Assembly: GCF_004101245.1 (NCBI RefSeq)
Contig: NZ_SCIN01000004.1
Coordinates: forward strand, 211,983 to 275,982
From: Sphingomonas sp. UV9
Lineage (GTDB): Bacteria; Pseudomonadota; Alphaproteobacteria; Sphingomonadales; Sphingomonadaceae
DNA length: 64,000 nucleotides
Direction: 5' to 3'
Positions 49,587 through 59,292 of the stretch are shown here, piece by piece; within the stretch, counting starts at the first letter, position 1; each line of letters begins with the position of its first letter. The translations under genes and the position numbers were made by a program. The notes beneath the pieces were generated by a model, which worked only from the letters and a program-made list of their open reading frames with translations, had not been told where the DNA came from and made no database searches.

Positions 49587-49746
49587 GCTCGTCCCCTCAT
49601 CATTGCCGGTGGTGCATCCAGCCACGCTGTCAAAGCGCTCACCTTCGAAGGCTGGTTCCGCCGAGGATACGCCGCTTGAGATTGTACGGGCGGCGCGCGC
49701 AGGGCATGGTCGCCGAGAGAAGAGACTTCCCAGGGAGAGTAACGAT

Positions 49747-50547
49747 ATGAACCGACTGCTCACAGCCTTGACCTGCCTCGCGACGTTGGGAGCCACGGGG
49801 GTGGCCGCGCAGTCGGTCGCTTCCTCGAAAGAGATCGCCGCCGTTGTCGCGTCGCCGACCCGCACGCCGGCGAACCGGGAGCGCGATCGGTATCGCCACC
49901 CGGCGGAAACGCTGGCCTTTTTTGGCGTGAAGCCGACGCAGACGGTGGTCGAGTTCCTGCCGGCCGCGGGCTGGTATACCGAGATCCTCGCGCCGTTGGT
50001 AAAGGACCGTGGGCGGTATGTCGCGTTGGTGCCGACGGCGCAGGCGGAACGCACGCGCAACGCATTTGCCGCAAAGGCCGCGGCATATGGCGCCGTGCAG
50101 GTCGCGACAATCGACTTCAAGACCGGAGCATCGTCGATCCCGGCCGGGAGCGCAGACGTGCTGCTTACGTTCCGCAACGTCCACAATCTGCTGATGCAGG
50201 ATGATCCCGCCGTAGCGGGCCGCGTGTTCAAGGCGTTCTATGCGGCCCTCAAGCCGGGCGGCGTGCTGGGCGTGGTCGATCATCGCCTGCCAGAGGAGAT
50301 GGATACGGCGCGCGAAAAGACGAGCGGTTACATCAAGAGATCGACGGTAGTGCGACTGGCGCAGGCGGCGGGCTTCAAGCTTGCCGGGGAATCCCGGATA
50401 AACGCCAATTCCAAGGATACCCACGATCATCCGGAAGGCGTCTGGACGCTGCCGCCGACCTATCGATTGAAGGACGTCGATCGTTCAAAATATGCAGCGA
50501 TCGGCGAGAGCGATCGGTTCACGATCAAGTTCGTAAAGGGGCGTTGA
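49747..50547 (+). CDS. exported SAM-dependent methyltransferase-like protein
   Basis: 266 residues. A signal peptide (LLTALTCLATLGATGVAAQ) is followed by a class I methyltransferase fold: VVEFLPAAGWYTEILAPLV for motif I, where the usual Glu/Asp-Gly-rich loop is modified to LPAAGW, and a final VLGVVDHRL strand. Family members are secreted in many alphaproteobacteria, although S-adenosylmethionine is not known in the periplasm, so real activity is uncertain. An AGGGAGAG box lies 7 nt before ATG 49,747. Confidence 0.85.
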   Translation: MNRLLTALTCLATLGATGVAAQSVASSKEIAAVVASPTRTPANRERDRYRHPAETLAFFGVKPTQTVVEFLPAAGWYTEILAPLVKDRGRYVALVPTAQAERTRNAFAAKAAAYGAVQVATIDFKTGASSIPAGSADVLLTFRNVHNLLMQDDPAVAGRVFKAFYAALKPGGVLGVVDHRLPEEMDTAREKTSGYIKRSTVVRLAQAAGFKLAGESRINANSKDTHDHPEGVWTLPPTYRLKDVDRSKYAAIGESDRFTIKFVKGR

Positions 50548-50704
50548 TCGAGCACCGCGGACCAGCGGCGGCGGTTCGGACTATCTTCTAACGGGCCGAG
50601 AAGTAGCGACTCTTGGCCCGGGCCTGGGATCGCGACGAGCCCGGCATCGTTACCCAGTGTGTCGCGAACCTCCGTCCGCGACCCTATTTGAAGGGCCGAT
50701 GCCG

Positions 50705-51991
50705 ATGAGAGCTGCCGATGTCTTCTCGACGCTTGACGTCGAACTGAAGCCCGATCCGTCACGCACCGTGATCCGCCCGTTCAGCTTCGGGTATCCGCCA
50801 GCTTTCGCGGCGGATCATCCACCGCGCAGCCAGGTGGTCGTGGACCGCATCGAGGCGCTGGACGATACGATGCGCAGGAGGATGCGTGACCTGCTGCTGA
50901 CCCCGATGCGGGAGCGCCATCGCAACGTCGAGAAGGTGTTTCTCCGCCGTTTCGCGGAGATGCGTGAGGAGATCGGCGACGGTGACTTCGACGAAGACGA
51001 ACAGATCCTGATCGGCGCCTATTTCAGCCAGGAATACGCGTTCGAATCCGCCGCTCTCTTCAACCCCAGCATCGTTTCGCTGACGGATGAGGAGCCGTCG
51101 GTGCCGGGTGCTATCCGCTTCGTCATGTCGCTACGGGGGATCGGCGAGGGACATATCTCGTCGATCACGTTTCGTACGGGCGAGTGGGGACCGGGCGATC
51201 GACTGGTGATCGACCCGTCCAGCGCGCACGGCGTCCCGCCCCGCATCGAGCGGCACGATGGCGACTGGGTCCGCCTGGTATGCGAAGACAGCCAGGACGC
51301 GTCGGAAACGGTGATCTTCCCGGTCCTGCCGAGCCAGCGACAGGGCATCGAGGACCTTCGCCTCGTCAATTTCACGGATCATGACGGGGTCCGCAGCGTC
51401 ATCGGCACGTACACCGCGTTCGACGGCAAGGACGCGCGCCAGGAAATCCTGCGCGGCATCGATCTGCGCCGGGGCGAGATGAGGCCGCTTGCCGGAGCCA
51501 TGACCGGGTACAAGGGAATGGCGCTGTTTCCGCGGCGTATCAACAATCAGTTCGTGATGTTGGGGCGGCAGGACAGCGAGAATATCTGGCTGCTGCGATC
51601 GGACGATCTTTATACCTGGGAGACCGGAACGCCGATCATGGCGCCTAAATATCCGTGGGAGTTCGTGCAGCTGGGCAATTGCGGGTCGCCGATCGAGATC
51701 GACGAGGGGTGGCTGGTCTTCACGCACGGCGTCGGCATGGTCCGGGGATATTGCATCGGTGCCTGCCTGCTCGACAAGGACGATCCGTCGAAGGTGCTTG
51801 CCCGCACGCCGTCACCCTTGCTGTTTCCCAGCGCGGAGCAGCGCGGCGGCTATGTGCCGAACGTGACCTATAGCTGTGGCGCGCTGATCCGCGATCGCCG
51901 GATCTTGCTGCCTTACGCGATCGGCGACGAGTATTCGGCGTTTGCGGTAGGAGAGGTGGACGACCTGTTGTCCGTGATGAAAGCCGATTGA
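50705..51991 (+). CDS. GH130-family glycoside phosphorylase/hydrolase
   Basis: 428 residues. The five-bladed propeller of GH130 cleaves beta-mannosides, often by phosphorolysis. Recognisable strands are ALFNPSIVSLTDE, GYKGMALFPRRINNQFVMLGRQD, TWETGTPIMAPKYPWEFVQLGNCGSPIEIDEGWLVFTHG (given in parts here) and GAACLLD-like turns near the end with PYAIGDEYSAFAV. Asp/Glu residues in these blades form the active site. The enzyme has no signal peptide, so it works in the cytoplasm. ATG 50,705 has AAGGG 9 nt upstream; ATG 50,699 is an in-frame alternative. No mannan transport genes are adjacent. Confidence 0.88.
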   Translation: MRAADVFSTLDVELKPDPSRTVIRPFSFGYPPAFAADHPPRSQVVVDRIEALDDTMRRRMRDLLLTPMRERHRNVEKVFLRRFAEMREEIGDGDFDEDEQILIGAYFSQEYAFESAALFNPSIVSLTDEEPSVPGAIRFVMSLRGIGEGHISSITFRTGEWGPGDRLVIDPSSAHGVPPRIERHDGDWVRLVCEDSQDASETVIFPVLPSQRQGIEDLRLVNFTDHDGVRSVIGTYTAFDGKDARQEILRGIDLRRGEMRPLAGAMTGYKGMALFPRRINNQFVMLGRQDSENIWLLRSDDLYTWETGTPIMAPKYPWEFVQLGNCGSPIEIDEGWLVFTHGVGMVRGYCIGACLLDKDDPSKVLARTPSPLLFPSAEQRGGYVPNVTYSCGALIRDRRILLPYAIGDEYSAFAVGEVDDLLSVMKAD

Positions 51992-52202
51992 TGAACCGGC
52001 GTGCCGAGATGGAGGGCGTTGGCACGCCCACCGTCGCAGGGGGCCGGTCTTTCAACGGGACGGTCACGCGGGATCTGGACGAGGTGAAGCTGGCGTAGAT
52101 TCTTTGCTCGCCGCTCGCCGCTAAACGACTGGCTTCGGCGCCGGCCCGTAGAGGTTTGCTTACTTGGCAGAAGCAAAGCTCTAGGGGGTGAACAAGAAAA
52201 AA

Positions 52203-52247
52203 TGGTGCTGCCGGTGAGGATTGAACTCACGACCTCAGCCTTACCAA
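52203..52247 (-). other. attachment-site scar: 3' half of tRNA-Thr(GGT)
   Basis: Read on the minus strand, the 45 bp start with TTGGTAAGG (anticodon loop with GGT), include the T-arm GTGAG TTCAATC CTCAC and end with CGGCAGC ACCA. The 5' half, which should begin GCTGCCG, is not present on the other side. The break lies in the anticodon loop, as in the other scar at 10,656. By geometry the inserted element lies to the right, and an integrase starts 129 bp away on that side. Confidence 0.85.
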
Positions 52248-52375
52248 TTATCGGATTCGGGTTTCTCCGGCTTACCGTCTGTTACCGTGGGTGGGTTTTC
52301 CCGCGGAAAACCGTCATTTAGACGGACGTCCTGTTTCCCTGGCTGGCCGTCGATTTCCATTCGGTTGCTTGCCAG

Positions 52376-53704
52376 ATGATTGCCAGGACGAAGCCATTGC
52401 CAGCACCGCAGACGGACGAAACGCAGGTCGACAAGACAGTCACGATCAACAAGCGGTTCATCAACGATATCACCTTCCCATCTACCGAAGAGGGCCGGCG
52501 CGTCCGGTGGGACAAGCAGCTCAAGGGCTACGGCATCCGCGTGAACCCGAACCGCAGCATCGTATTCGTGGTGCAGTACCGGATGAAGACGAAGGGCGCG
52601 AAGACCCAGACATACACGATCGGCAAGTACGGCTCGCCCTGGTCGCCCGACGCCGCGCGCGAAGAGGCCCGATCGCTACTGGAGCTTGTCCATCGCGGCA
52701 TCGATCCCATCGCGCAGAGGCGCTCCGCGGAGGCCGCAGCGCAACAGGCCACGCTGGAGGAGGTGCACTACGAGTTCAACGCGTTCGCCGACCGCTACAT
52801 CGATGACCATGTGAAGGCGAACGATCTGCGGAGCCTGTCGGACTTCCAAGGCACGTTCGACCGAGATATCCGTCCCTTCTTCCAGGGCAAGTCGGTGAGG
52901 CAGATCACCAAGCAGGACTGCAAGGACCTGCGGTCGCAGATCGGACAGCGCAGCAAGTCGGCTGCCAACAAGGCGCACAAATGGCTGAACGCAGCGCTTA
53001 TGTGGGGCATCGAGCATGATGGCCTCGAGTCATCGCCGATGCTCGGGCTCAAGCGACCGTTCAAGGAGGGCAAGCGGACTCGCACACTTTCGGAATGGGA
53101 GATCGCCCTTCTCTGGTCGGTGCTGCCGCAGCTTGCTTGGCAGTTCGCCATGCACATGCGGATACTTATTCTCACGGGGCTGCGGCTGCGCGAGGTGAGC
53201 GGCATGACATGGGAGGAGATCGACCTGGACCGAAAGGAATGGATCGTCCCCGGTGCGAGGACGAAGAACAAGCGCGACCATTTGGTACCGATCCTGCCGG
53301 TCTTCGAATGCCTGCTGACGACGATAGAGCCTGACCCCAAGCTCAGGTCTGGATTGCTGCTGACCAGCAACGGACGGACGCCAGTGTCAGGATTCAGCAA
53401 GTCGAAGGCGGAGGTCGACGTGCTGATCGCCTCTGCGATCCGAGAGATCACGTGGCGAAACCACGGCCCCTTCGCCCCGTGGGTTCGCCACGACATGCGC
53501 CGTACACTCTCGACGATGTGCGGGGAGATGCGCGTGCCGATCGCCCACGCGGAGGCGATCCTCAATCATGTGTCAGGTACTTTAGACGGCGTCGCGGGGA
53601 CATACTGGCTCTACCAGTACGCCCGCGAGAAGCGAGAGACGCTAGCGAAGTGGGAGAAGCGTCTTGAGAAGATCATGAAGAAGCACAGGGTCGCATTTCC
53701 GTGA
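52376..53704 (+). CDS. tyrosine recombinase / integrase next to a tRNA-Thr scar
   Basis: 442 residues of the DUF4102-containing, tRNA-targeting class. The N-terminal arm-binding domain (about 25-110) has GYGIRVNPNRSIVFVVQYR. The catalytic domain shows Arg in TGLRLREVSGMTW, a basic strand TKNKRDHLVP, HDMRRT with the second Arg, the His of ILNHVSG and the nucleophile Tyr in TYWLYQY. Its start lies 129 bp from the tRNA-Thr(GGT) 3' half, on the element side, so it almost certainly catalysed insertion at that gene. Confidence 0.95.
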   Translation: MIARTKPLPAPQTDETQVDKTVTINKRFINDITFPSTEEGRRVRWDKQLKGYGIRVNPNRSIVFVVQYRMKTKGAKTQTYTIGKYGSPWSPDAAREEARSLLELVHRGIDPIAQRRSAEAAAQQATLEEVHYEFNAFADRYIDDHVKANDLRSLSDFQGTFDRDIRPFFQGKSVRQITKQDCKDLRSQIGQRSKSAANKAHKWLNAALMWGIEHDGLESSPMLGLKRPFKEGKRTRTLSEWEIALLWSVLPQLAWQFAMHMRILILTGLRLREVSGMTWEEIDLDRKEWIVPGARTKNKRDHLVPILPVFECLLTTIEPDPKLRSGLLLTSNGRTPVSGFSKSKAEVDVLIASAIREITWRNHGPFAPWVRHDMRRTLSTMCGEMRVPIAHAEAILNHVSGTLDGVAGTYWLYQYAREKRETLAKWEKRLEKIMKKHRVAFP

Positions 53705-54038
53705 CGGTTCCGAGGATCAATCAGGCTGCCCGAGGTCGATCGCTGGTCACGACAAGTGCATCAAGGCCGCTACGGCCAAAGGTGTCAATTTAGGGTCAGA
53801 AATCGCGAAAATATCCGGACGCTGTTCGGAAGCTGGTGGCCGACGACACGAAACCTGCCTGTATTGGGCGCCAGCCGGGCATATCCCGAGTTACATTCAT
53901 AAGTTTATGCCTAAGGCACCTAATGCACGTCCTATCCGCACAAAGTCGGCCTCCGCAAAACACACTTGGCCGTCGACTAGCTCGACATCGAGCGCGCTTG
54001 CCGTTCGATAGGCGGTGCAACGGGTGCATGAATGATTC
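53705..54038. other. 334-bp stretch without a supported gene
   Basis: Overlapping frames of 77-86 codons occur on opposite strands with no recognisable content. Sequence from 53,900 to 54,010 has an AT-richer segment but no clear promoter. Confidence 0.45.
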
Positions 54039-54392
54039 TCATGTACCGCCCGTCCGACCAAGACGAGTAAATGAGCCTTCGGTGCAAACGTCGTAGATTT
54101 GCTGATGCTGCCGTATCTCGGCCATACGGTCGGTGGTCCACATGAACAGGGCGGCGAACGGCTCGTGTAGAGAGCGGCCGAGCGGCGTCAGCGCATATTC
54201 GAAGCCCAGCACCCGGCCGTCGATCCCGGTGCGGGAGATCATCCCGTTGCGTTCCAGCCGGTGAATACCCGGACCCGCCAAGAAGCTGGGAACCTGCTCG
54301 TGGACAGTATATTGCCGATCTGCAGTGCGCCTTTCAAAGCTGAGGCGAGCGCGCGCGGAGCCAAGCTTCGCCGGGCTATGATCCGATCGCAT
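54039..54392 (-). pseudogene. HxlR-family regulator, N-terminus lost
   Basis: The second half is clear HxlR: HRLERNGMISRTGIDG, a wing, then FEYALTPLGRSLHEPFAALFMW and a terminal helix EIRQHQQIYD. HxlR proteins are winged-helix sensors of reactive compounds. The first helices, including the conserved metal/cysteine region and most of the recognition helix, are replaced by unrelated sequence, and no start fits. So it is a remnant on the minus strand. Confidence 0.65.
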
Positions 54393-54583
54393 TGACCTGC
54401 GCAGTGGTTAAAGTCCTCGACCGACACAACCCTCGCGACGGCCTGCACGAAGCCGCTGGAAATCGCATTTTCGGATGTTGCGGGTCTCGTGCCGTGGCGC
54501 CGTTAGAGCTGGGCAGGGCGCTCGAGTGCGATGTCCTGTGACGGCGAGCACAAGTCGCTGTCGACCATTGCCCAGGAGTTTGC

Positions 54584-55204
54584 ATGTCCCTCGTTACGCG
54601 TACCCTATTCTCCACCCTTGCCCTACTCGTCTCGTCCACGGCGCAGGCACAGACCTTTTCAGGGCCTCACGTGGAAGCCGTTGTCGGTCTGAGCCACGAG
54701 TCTCGCGAAGAGCTGAACCGTGACCTCAAGGATGACAGCTTGGCTTATGGCGGCGGCGGCGGCTATGATGTTCGCACCGGTAATGTCGTTGTCGGTGTTC
54801 TCGGTGAAATCAGCGGAACAACGAACAAGGACTGTGGGACATACGACATCAAGGCTACGCCGCAGACCCCTGGCTTCGCAGGCCGGCTATGCGCGCGTGC
54901 ACAACGTTCGCTCTTCGCCGGCGCTCGCGTTGGCTACGTCCTCGGCGACCACACGCTCGGCTACGTGCTTGGCGGGTACGAGAACGTTCGTTCCAAGTGG
55001 TCCGTTGACGGCACCATCGACGGCGTTGATGCGAAGCGGAGTGATCATGCCAGTGATGACGGCTTCCGGGTTGGCGCGGGGTTCGAACACGCCGTTTCCG
55101 ATCATGCCTTCATCAAGGCGGAGTACCGCTACTCACGCTTCGGACCACAGGATCCCGGCGCCGAGAAGCACCAGTTCGTCAGCGGCGTCGGCTTTCGTTT
55201 CTAG
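54584..55204 (+). CDS. outer-membrane beta-barrel protein (porin family, OmpA-like barrel)
   Basis: 206 residues. A signal peptide (TLFSTLALLVSSTAQAQ) precedes an eight-stranded barrel pattern: FSGPHVEAVVGLSHES, VVVGVLGEISG, LFAGARVGYVLGDHTLGYVLGGYEN, FRVGAGFEHAV and the final strand QFVSGVGFRF ending in Phe. This matches the small outer-membrane porin-like barrels common in alphaproteobacteria. It is 22 bp before the TonB receptor on the same strand and may be its operon partner. Confidence 0.88.
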   Translation: MSLVTRTLFSTLALLVSSTAQAQTFSGPHVEAVVGLSHESREELNRDLKDDSLAYGGGGGYDVRTGNVVVGVLGEISGTTNKDCGTYDIKATPQTPGFAGRLCARAQRSLFAGARVGYVLGDHTLGYVLGGYENVRSKWSVDGTIDGVDAKRSDHASDDGFRVGAGFEHAVSDHAFIKAEYRYSRFGPQDPGAEKHQFVSGVGFRF

Positions 55205-55225
55205 GCTCATACCGGTGCAGAAGTA

Positions 55226-57601
55226 TTGAAAAAGACTGATCGGGCCGGTGGCGGGCGTCACTGGCTCCTGTACATCGGCCTGCTATCAACCGTCTGCGCT
55301 CCGGCCCGGTCGTTCGCGTCCGGGCCGGAGACGTTCGACATACCCTCGCTACCGGTCGTCGAAGCGATCGAGCGGCTCAGCGTTCTGTCGAACATGTCCA
55401 TTGGCGGTACGTTGCGAGTCGATCCGCGACTGCGCACGCGGCGGGTTCGGGGGCGGATGTCCAGCAAGACTGCTCTGAGAGAGATGCTGCGCGGCACCGG
55501 GCTGCGTGCGTTGCAGGTCGGCGTGCAAAGCTTCCGGCTTGAGCGGATCACTCCCCGTCCCAACCCCGTACCTGCCTTGCCACCGCCCCCGGCAGATCCC
55601 ACGCCGGACATCGTTGTCATCGCGAGCAAACGTTCGCTACCGGCACAGCTGCTGGGCGGCAGCGTAGAATACGTTCGCTTTGACACGCCTCTTGGAGGTA
55701 GTGCCGCCCGCCGCGGACCGGCGGAACTTGCCGAGCGCATTCCCTCGATCGCGTCGACGTCCCTTGGCCGGGGTCGCGACAAGCTGTTTCTCCGTGGTAT
55801 CGCCGACTCGAGCTTCGCGGGCGCGACAGAGGCGACGTTGGGCGAGTATCTCGGCGAGGCGAGGATCAACTTCAACGCGCCCGATCCTGGACTCATCCTC
55901 TACGACGTCAGTCGGATCGAGCTGCTCAAAGGCGCGCAGGGCACGCTGTACGGAGGGGGCACGCTTGGTGGCGTCCTGCGGATCGAGCCCCAGCGGCCCA
56001 ATCTTTCCCACACCGCTGGATCCGTCGACGCGACGGTTTCCGCGACTCATGAAGGTGGCTTTGGGACTTCGTTGGCCGCAGTCATCAATCTTCCGATCGT
56101 CGAAGACCGTGCAGGGGCTCGCCTCCTAGCCTACAGGACGCGGGAAGCAGGCTACATTGACGACGTCGGACGGAACCTGAAGGACGTTAATCGCACTATC
56201 ACGTCGGGAGGACGGGGACAGGTTCGCTTCAAGCCGGGACGCTGGCAGATCGACGTCGCTGGGACTTATCAGCGGACAACGTCACGCGACAGCAACTATT
56301 CAGTCGCGGGGGAGGAGCCGCTCACGCGAAGAACCAGCGTCGCGCAGCCATCGTCGAACAGCTTCAGCCTGCTCGGCGTCGAGGTTCGCGGCCCCGCTGC
56401 GGGAGCCGAACTTGTCTCCACGACTTCCGTTGGACGGAACAACTTAAGCGCTACCTACGATGGGACGGTCAAGGCTGGCTCGCCGGCAGCCTTTCGCGAC
56501 GATCGGCGGCTTACGACCCTGAACCATGAAACTCGCCTGGCACGTTCGGCGGCCACTGGAGCCGGTTGGGTCGTCGGTATGGCCGCTTTCGCACAACGCG
56601 ACGAAGCGCAGCAGACCGCGGACGAGCCGGCTCTCGCCGATCTCGCCTCAAACCTCCAGAGCGATCGCGTCAATGTTGCCCTCTTCGGCCAGGGCTCCCT
56701 TCGTGCAGGCGATCTTCTGCTCACGGCGGGGCTGCGAGGTACCTACTCACGTCAGTGGGCTGAAACTGCGCTGGATCTGACGTCGAACGGGTTCGGCAGC
56801 GGCGGACGGACCGAGCTCAACATTTCTCCTATGGCCGAGATCGGGTGGCTCATCGACAGCGAAACGTCCCTCGGCTTCTCGTTGAGACAGGGGTTCCGGT
56901 CGGGCGGCGCTTCCATCTACCGTGTCGACCAACGATTTGAAGACGTGCTGTCGCCCGGGTTCTACTCAATCTACTACGGGCAGGATCTGATTCGTGCCGC
57001 TGCACTGGAGTTGAGTCATCGCACGACCGGAAGCAGGCCGTTCGATCTGAAGGCTTCGGTGACGGCCGTGAAATGGAACAGGACGCAGGGCAGTATCGTC
57101 GACGAATACGGATTTCTGTACGCGACGAACACCAATGGATCTACCGTCCTGAATCTCGATCTGTCCGGGTCGTGGCTGATCAGGTCCGACACGACGCTGC
57201 GAGCCGGCAGCTCGATTACCCGGCGTGTAGACATTGGTCCAGGTTCGGCCGTTTCCGAAGTACCGAGCGTGCCAGTCGGAGCCACCTATGGCAGCATCGA
57301 ATGGGAGAAATCGCTGTCGAACAACTGGAAGGTGGGCATGGAAGCGCGACTGGCATATCGGGGGAAATCACGCCTCGGCTTCGGCTTCCTCAATGAAATA
57401 GGTCAAGGCGATGCGTTGTTCACCAACGCAGCCGTCCGTATCGGGCATGGTTCCAAGTCGCTGACGCTGTCGGTCGACAACATTCTCGACGACCGTTCCA
57501 GCCTGTTTGGCTATGGCAATCCCTTTACCCTTCGGTCGGAGCGACAAACGACTCCTCAGCGACCTCGCACGCTTAATGTAGGCCTGCATGCAGACTTCTG
57601 A
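55226..57601 (+). CDS. TonB-dependent receptor with N-terminal STN signalling domain
   Basis: 791 residues, FecA-like. After the signal peptide an STN domain (about 35-105, e.g. FDIPSLPVVEAIERLSVLSN) can touch a periplasmic FecR-type protein. The plug (about 130-250) has PDIVVIASKRS and RIELLKGAQGTLYGGGTLGG, then a 22-strand barrel ends in RTLNVGLHADF. It is followed by an ECF sigma factor and FecR, so it both imports a ligand and reports on it. The TTG start at 55,226 has GAAG upstream; the ligand is unknown. Confidence 0.93.
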   Translation: MKKTDRAGGGRHWLLYIGLLSTVCAPARSFASGPETFDIPSLPVVEAIERLSVLSNMSIGGTLRVDPRLRTRRVRGRMSSKTALREMLRGTGLRALQVGVQSFRLERITPRPNPVPALPPPPADPTPDIVVIASKRSLPAQLLGGSVEYVRFDTPLGGSAARRGPAELAERIPSIASTSLGRGRDKLFLRGIADSSFAGATEATLGEYLGEARINFNAPDPGLILYDVSRIELLKGAQGTLYGGGTLGGVLRIEPQRPNLSHTAGSVDATVSATHEGGFGTSLAAVINLPIVEDRAGARLLAYRTREAGYIDDVGRNLKDVNRTITSGGRGQVRFKPGRWQIDVAGTYQRTTSRDSNYSVAGEEPLTRRTSVAQPSSNSFSLLGVEVRGPAAGAELVSTTSVGRNNLSATYDGTVKAGSPAAFRDDRRLTTLNHETRLARSAATGAGWVVGMAAFAQRDEAQQTADEPALADLASNLQSDRVNVALFGQGSLRAGDLLLTAGLRGTYSRQWAETALDLTSNGFGSGGRTELNISPMAEIGWLIDSETSLGFSLRQGFRSGGASIYRVDQRFEDVLSPGFYSIYYGQDLIRAAALELSHRTTGSRPFDLKASVTAVKWNRTQGSIVDEYGFLYATNTNGSTVLNLDLSGSWLIRSDTTLRAGSSITRRVDIGPGSAVSEVPSVPVGATYGSIEWEKSLSNNWKVGMEARLAYRGKSRLGFGFLNEIGQGDALFTNAAVRIGHGSKSLTLSVDNILDDRSSLFGYGNPFTLRSERQTTPQRPRTLNVGLHADF

Positions 57602-57733
57602 AGGCGCTGATGCGGGTTCGGCGTTCCCGTGCCGTTTGACCACCATCAGCAAACGGTGGGGCGACGAAACGTGTCCGGATGGACGGCCAATCGAACTCCG
57701 ATCAAATACGACTGCCGTCAATCAAGCGGACGG

Positions 57734-58300
57734 ATGCCAACGGTCTACTTGGTTCAGCGGGACCCCCCTGACGTGATCATCGCTCCGTCGCTGACCGACC
57801 TGTTTCACGCGAACAGGACCATGATCATGCGGTACTTTCGAGCACATGGAGCTGGCGATCACGCTGATGATCTGCTTCAGGATCTATGGCTCAAGATTGA
57901 ACGCGCACCGCCGGTAGCAGAGGTCTCACGGGCGTATCTCATGAAAATGGCTCACAATCTCGTGGTTGATGAATCGCGGTCTGCAACACGGCGGAGAGCG
58001 CGCGATCACACTTGGCAAGGCGAACGAATGGGCCTCCTCGATGTAGACCCTGCTCCGGATGCTGAGGAGGTGGTCATATTCCGCGACGGTCTTCGTAGGA
58101 TGGAAGACGCTCTGCGTCGGCTAGGCCCGGTGACCGAACGGATCCTTCGCCGCCATAGGATCGATGGCGTTCGTCAGCAGCAACTCGCCATCGACGAAGG
58201 TCTATCCTTGAGCTCTGTCGAGAAGCATCTCCAGAAGGCCTATCGCGCAATTGCCTTGATCCAGATTGAGTTTGATGGGGCGGGGGAGCACGTACGATGA
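57734..58300 (+). CDS. ECF-family RNA polymerase sigma factor (FecI-like)
   Basis: 188 residues. Region 2 has LTDLFHANRTMIMRYFRAHG and DHADDLLQDLWLKI (the -10 recognition helix). Region 4 (about 115-180) has LGPVTERILRRHRIDG and the helix-turn-helix QQLAIDEGLSLSSVEKHL. It should direct polymerase to the receptor and porin genes in response to ligand. ATG 57,734 has AAGCGGA upstream; GTG 57,773 is an alternative. It overlaps the FecR gene by ATGA. Confidence 0.92.
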   Translation: MPTVYLVQRDPPDVIIAPSLTDLFHANRTMIMRYFRAHGAGDHADDLLQDLWLKIERAPPVAEVSRAYLMKMAHNLVVDESRSATRRRARDHTWQGERMGLLDVDPAPDAEEVVIFRDGLRRMEDALRRLGPVTERILRRHRIDGVRQQQLAIDEGLSLSSVEKHLQKAYRAIALIQIEFDGAGEHVR

Positions 58301-59292
58301 GCGACGAGAGCCACGATCCCGCCATGCGTGAGGCGCTTGATTGGGCCGCGCATATGCAGGCAGCCGATTTCGATGATTGGGAAGCCCATATCGAATGGCT
58401 CGAGGCCGACGCCACTCATCCGGCACTCTATCGCCGCGCAACAAAGGCGATGTCCGCAGGTCTGTCGATGCTTCAGCCGATCGGGGCTGGCTCCGTACCA
58501 TTGGCGGCGAACGACACCGAGGAAAATGTCGGCACGCACCGCCCGCAGACCGGTTGGTGGGCAGGAGCAGGCGTCGCGCTTGCCGCCACGATCACCGCGT
58601 TCTTCATACTGCCGCACCAAGGTGCTGAGCCCGCGCGGTCAATCCGAACGGCGCCCGGCGCCAGCCGAAACGTGACGCTTGCAGACGGCACGTCATTGAC
58701 CCTGAACGGCGATACGCAGGTCACGGTAGCGGACGCGGCGCAGCGCCGAATTGTTCTCCACCGAGGCGAAGTGTTCCTCCGTGTCGTTCACGATGCCGAG
58801 CATCCGTTCGAAGTGGTCGTGGGCGACAGGTTGTTCCGCGATGTCGGGACCGAGTTCAACATCAGCATGCAATCTACCGCCACTCGGCTTACTGTCGCTG
58901 AGGGTGCCGTGGCGCTGGATCCAGATGGCGCGAACCTGCGCATCGATGCGGGAGATGCTGTCACGATCATGGGAGCGCAGGTGGTGATCGGCAAGGTAGC
59001 CTCCCGCAACGTTGGCAGTTGGCGGGAAGGACGGCTTGTCTACGCCAACGACCGCGTCGATCGCGTGGCATCCGATCTGACTAGATCGCTTGGCGTATCC
59101 GTGGTGGTATCTCCGCGATTGGCAGACGAGCGGTTCACCGGCGTGCTGCCGCTCCGCCAAGGTCCCGGCGAGGTGGTTCGTCGTTTGGCAGACCTCTTGC
59201 AAGCGTCCGCCGTTAAGACCGAGTCGGGTTGGTCCGTTGACGTCAAACAGGTGCGAGATGGGACGACCGCTCCCTACTCCAGCGGTCGGTAG
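58297..59292 (+). CDS. FecR-family anti-sigma regulator
   Basis: 331 residues. The N-terminal cytoplasmic part (about 1-85) has WAAHMQAADFDDWEAHIEWL, the sigma-binding domain. One membrane helix (about 90-108, GVALAATITAFFIL) leads to the periplasmic FecR domain with NVTLADGTSLTLN, RRIVLHRGEVFL and FEVVVGDRLFRDVGTEFNI. The C-terminal part contacts the STN domain of the receptor. The gene order receptor-sigma-FecR, reversed from the common sigma-FecR-receptor order, is frequent in sphingomonads. Confidence 0.92.
   Translation: MSDESHDPAMREALDWAAHMQAADFDDWEAHIEWLEADATHPALYRRATKAMSAGLSMLQPIGAGSVPLAANDTEENVGTHRPQTGWWAGAGVALAATITAFFILPHQGAEPARSIRTAPGASRNVTLADGTSLTLNGDTQVTVADAAQRRIVLHRGEVFLRVVHDAEHPFEVVVGDRLFRDVGTEFNISMQSTATRLTVAEGAVALDPDGANLRIDAGDAVTIMGAQVVIGKVASRNVGSWREGRLVYANDRVDRVASDLTRSLGVSVVVSPRLADERFTGVLPLRQGPGEVVRRLADLLQASAVKTESGWSVDVKQVRDGTTAPYSSGR

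Noticed and set aside
49639..50430. Minus-strand frames of 116-309 codons
   Set aside because: They lie opposite the exported methyltransferase-like gene; only the part from 49,586 down to 49,302 is kept as a separate small gene.
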